Shown: piece after piece, positions 5,499 through 7,057 of the stretch
How the letters are laid out: every line of letters starts with the position of its first letter
Position numbering within the stretch: position 1 is the stretch's first letter
NCBI GenBank assembly: GCA_020445005.1
Contig: JAGRHM010000654.1
Location: forward strand, 1-7,057
DNA: 7,057 nucleotides
Direction of reading: 5' to 3'
Origin: Candidatus Competibacteraceae bacterium
GTDB lineage: Bacteria > Pseudomonadota > Gammaproteobacteria > Competibacterales > Competibacteraceae
Made by a program: the position numbers and the translations under genes
The notes under the pieces: generated by a model
What the model was told of the DNA's origin: nothing
Seen by the model: only the letters and a program-made list of their open reading frames with translations
Databases searched by the model: none

Positions 5499-7057
5499 TC
5501 ACGACCGCTGCCCCGGAACCGTCAATCCCGCCCGCTCCAGCAGCCAGCTCTCGCGCGGCAACACCACCGGCGTGGGTGCGGCGGGGTCTTTCAACGCGGC
5601 CAAAGTCGGTTCACCCGGCACCCCAATGCGACCTACCGTGCGCAGCAGATGATAAACATGACGCAGCCAGGATGACAGGCTTTGCTCCACCGGACACACC
5701 GCCTGATCGGGTTCCGGCCGCAAAGCCAGAGCGGCGTTGAGCACGGCCTGGGCGCGTTCACCCGTGACGGCGAAGCGCAGCACTTGGTTTTTGGGCGTCT
5801 CCCAGAACACATCCAGCACCCCGTCCCGGTAGGACGCCGCCGGTTGCAGCCGGGCCGCCTGGCGATGGGTCAGACCGATCACGCGCACGAGTTCGATCTG
5901 CACCGCCACCACGAGATCTTCCGCACGAATCCGCGCGATCCGCTCGGCAATCGCATCCTCGCTCAGCGGTAACGGAGGACGCGGGGCGTTTTCGCCAGCC
6001 GTCGTCGGTTGCCCGGCGGCGCGCGCCAAGGGGATCAGATCCGGCCGCGCCAGCCAGCCACAGAGCTGGGCGAGCAGTTGCGCCTGGTTGCGGACGGTGG
6101 CGGCGTTTTGGTCAGGCCGTGAGGACCAATGCCGGTGCAGCACCGCGATATGCGCTTCGCTCAGCGCGTCCGAGGTGGACAGGGGGACGCCGGCGTCTGC
6201 CCAGAGCGCCAACAACCGATGGAGCACCGTCCAACGTTGCCGCAGGGTGTGGGTGCTCACCGCGCCCGCGCCGTTGGCCCGTTGCCCGATCGGATCGTGG
6301 AGTCGCGCCGCCAAGAGCTGCTGTTGGACACGCAGTTCAGCGTGCCGGTTTTTCTCCGTTGGCGCTGTGCGCAACGCAGGGGTCACCGGCCCGCCCGTTG
6401 GGTCCAGCTTTCCATAATAGGCGGCGGTAATCCCCGGCCGGGCATGACCCAGACGGCTGGCGACGTCGCGTTGCGCCTGGCGCTGCGTGGCCGGATCGAC
6501 CGGCCCGCCGCCGCGCACCGGCGAGGGTTCGCCGGTCGCCGCTTCGTACTGATCGTTCGCGTACTGATGGCGCAAGCCGTGGCTCACCAGGCCGTCTTTG
6601 CGCGTAACGCCATGCCGGGTCAGGACGTGATAACAATGCGCCAGCCATTGCTTGAGGTCATACTTGGAAGGGATCATCGACCGCCGAGTTTGCTGGGCAT
6701 AGTCCTGGGCTTCCGCCAGCACCGCGCGTTGGGCGTCGGTCTCGATCGGCACGACGCGCGGCCGTCCGCCTTTCGTCCCCGCGACCACCCGCAGTTGCGT
6801 GGCGTTCACGATATCGCGCGCCGGATTCAACAGGGATGCTTCCTGAATCCGCAAGCCGAAGGCGTGTTGCAGGCGCAGCACGCGCGCCACCGCCGGATCG
6901 TCGCGGGCAATCTCGGCGATTTTCTCGTCCGGGTCTACGCCTTGGGCCGTCCAGGAATGATCGTGATCGGCCGCGGTGGTGCGCTGATAACGGGTGGGAT
7001 CGTCCAGGTAGGACGCGCCCGGCCGGAGCATGGACGCTTTACCGATCCAGCCGCACA
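5499..7057 (-). CDS. tyrosine recombinase/integrase with a second, degenerate integrase half (5' end outside window)
   Basis: This site-specific recombinase resembles the Integrase_1 type of tyrosine recombinase. Numbering from the ATG at 7031, the catalytic residues are Arg61 (AFGLRIQEASL), Lys87 (GTKGGRPR), His151/Arg154 (VSHGLRHQY), His196 (LGHARPG) and the nucleophile Tyr205 (ITAAYYGKL), nine residues after His196. The set is complete, so the first domain is probably active. The frame stays open upstream of 7031 to the window edge and reads CGWIGKAS, a sequence expected inside such proteins, so the true start and the first core-binding domain lie beyond 7057. Residues 245-325 resemble a second core-binding domain (LCGWLARPDLIPLA echoes the CGWIGKAS region). 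Residues 361-460 resemble a second catalytic domain: IGLTHRQAARLQPA parallels FGLRIQEASLLNPA, and LSSWLRHVYHLLRTVG parallels LKQWLAHCYHVLTRHG. This second copy has lost Arg I and ends before the HxxR, GH and Tyr motifs. The stop is TGA 5499-5501. The gene converges on the nuclease-like pseudogene. Confidence 0.88.
   Translation of the reverse strand, partial: CGWIGKASMLRPGASYLDDPTRYQRTTAADHDHSWTAQGVDPDEKIAEIARDDPAVARVLRLQHAFGLRIQEASLLNPARDIVNATQLRVVAGTKGGRPRVVPIETDAQRAVLAEAQDYAQQTRRSMIPSKYDLKQWLAHCYHVLTRHGVTRKDGLVSHGLRHQYANDQYEAATGEPSPVRGGGPVDPATQRQAQRDVASRLGHARPGITAAYYGKLDPTGGPVTPALRTAPTEKNRHAELRVQQQLLAARLHDPIGQRANGAGAVSTHTLRQRWTVLHRLLALWADAGVPLSTSDALSEAHIAVLHRHWSSRPDQNAATVRNQAQLLAQLCGWLARPDLIPLARAAGQPTTAGENAPRPPLPLSEDAIAERIARIRAEDLVVAVQIELVRVIGLTHRQAARLQPAASYRDGVLDVFWETPKNQVLRFAVTGERAQAVLNAALALRPEPDQAVCPVEQSLSSWLRHVYHLLRTVGRIGVPGEPTLAALKDPAAPTPVVLPRESWLLERAGLTVPGQRS

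Overview
The window reads as an accessory, partly decayed stretch of a proteobacterial chromosome. I favour a gammaproteobacterium near the Competibacteraceae or other wastewater and sulfur-cycle groups. The main reason is the broken gene at 4477-5363: its HNLLTYKS and GHYVNYRK motifs and C-terminal LRGLGPEER repeats belong to a family I remember from such genomes. That placement is from memory, not from a search.

Layout, left to right. Positions 1-53 are probably the tail of an upstream plus-strand gene. It is followed closely by an intact small membrane protein of the DUF2721 type (78-509). Positions 510-989 hold no convincing gene but contain a near-perfect 22-nt direct repeat, a weak terminator-like hairpin, and an AT-rich segment with two inverted-repeat structures. 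On the minus strand, 990-1556 encodes a 188-residue protein with the Cys/His/Asp signature of YopT/AvrPphB-type (peptidase C58) cysteine proteases. It is an orphan with no visible partner. Positions 1557-2095 are non-coding, with an AT-rich patch upstream of the protease. Positions 2096-3550 (minus) hold the C-terminal half of a Tn3-family transposase with its DDE residues intact. The N-terminal half is missing and an in-frame TGA sits near the break.

Diverging from this remnant is a small RelA/SpoT-like HD hydrolase gene (3571-4239, plus). One in-frame TGA splits it and separates the last metal-ligand Asp from the rest of the active site. Next comes a tiny overlapping ORF of doubtful reality (4236-4403), a terminator-like hairpin, and then the Rpn/PD-(D/E)XK-like gene (4477-5363, plus). 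That gene is broken by two single-base frameshifts and ends in four 27-bp tandem repeats. Convergent with it, 5499-7057 (minus, running off the right edge) encodes a tyrosine recombinase. Its first catalytic domain is complete. Its C-terminal half is a second, degenerate and truncated copy of the same core-binding plus catalytic fold.

The genes do not form an obvious pathway. The common theme is mobility and decay: a recombinase, a transposase remnant, a nuclease-like pseudogene and an interrupted alarmone-hydrolase-like gene. I see no convincing new multi-gene system. The two most interesting single genes are the orphan C58-like protease and the internally duplicated recombinase.
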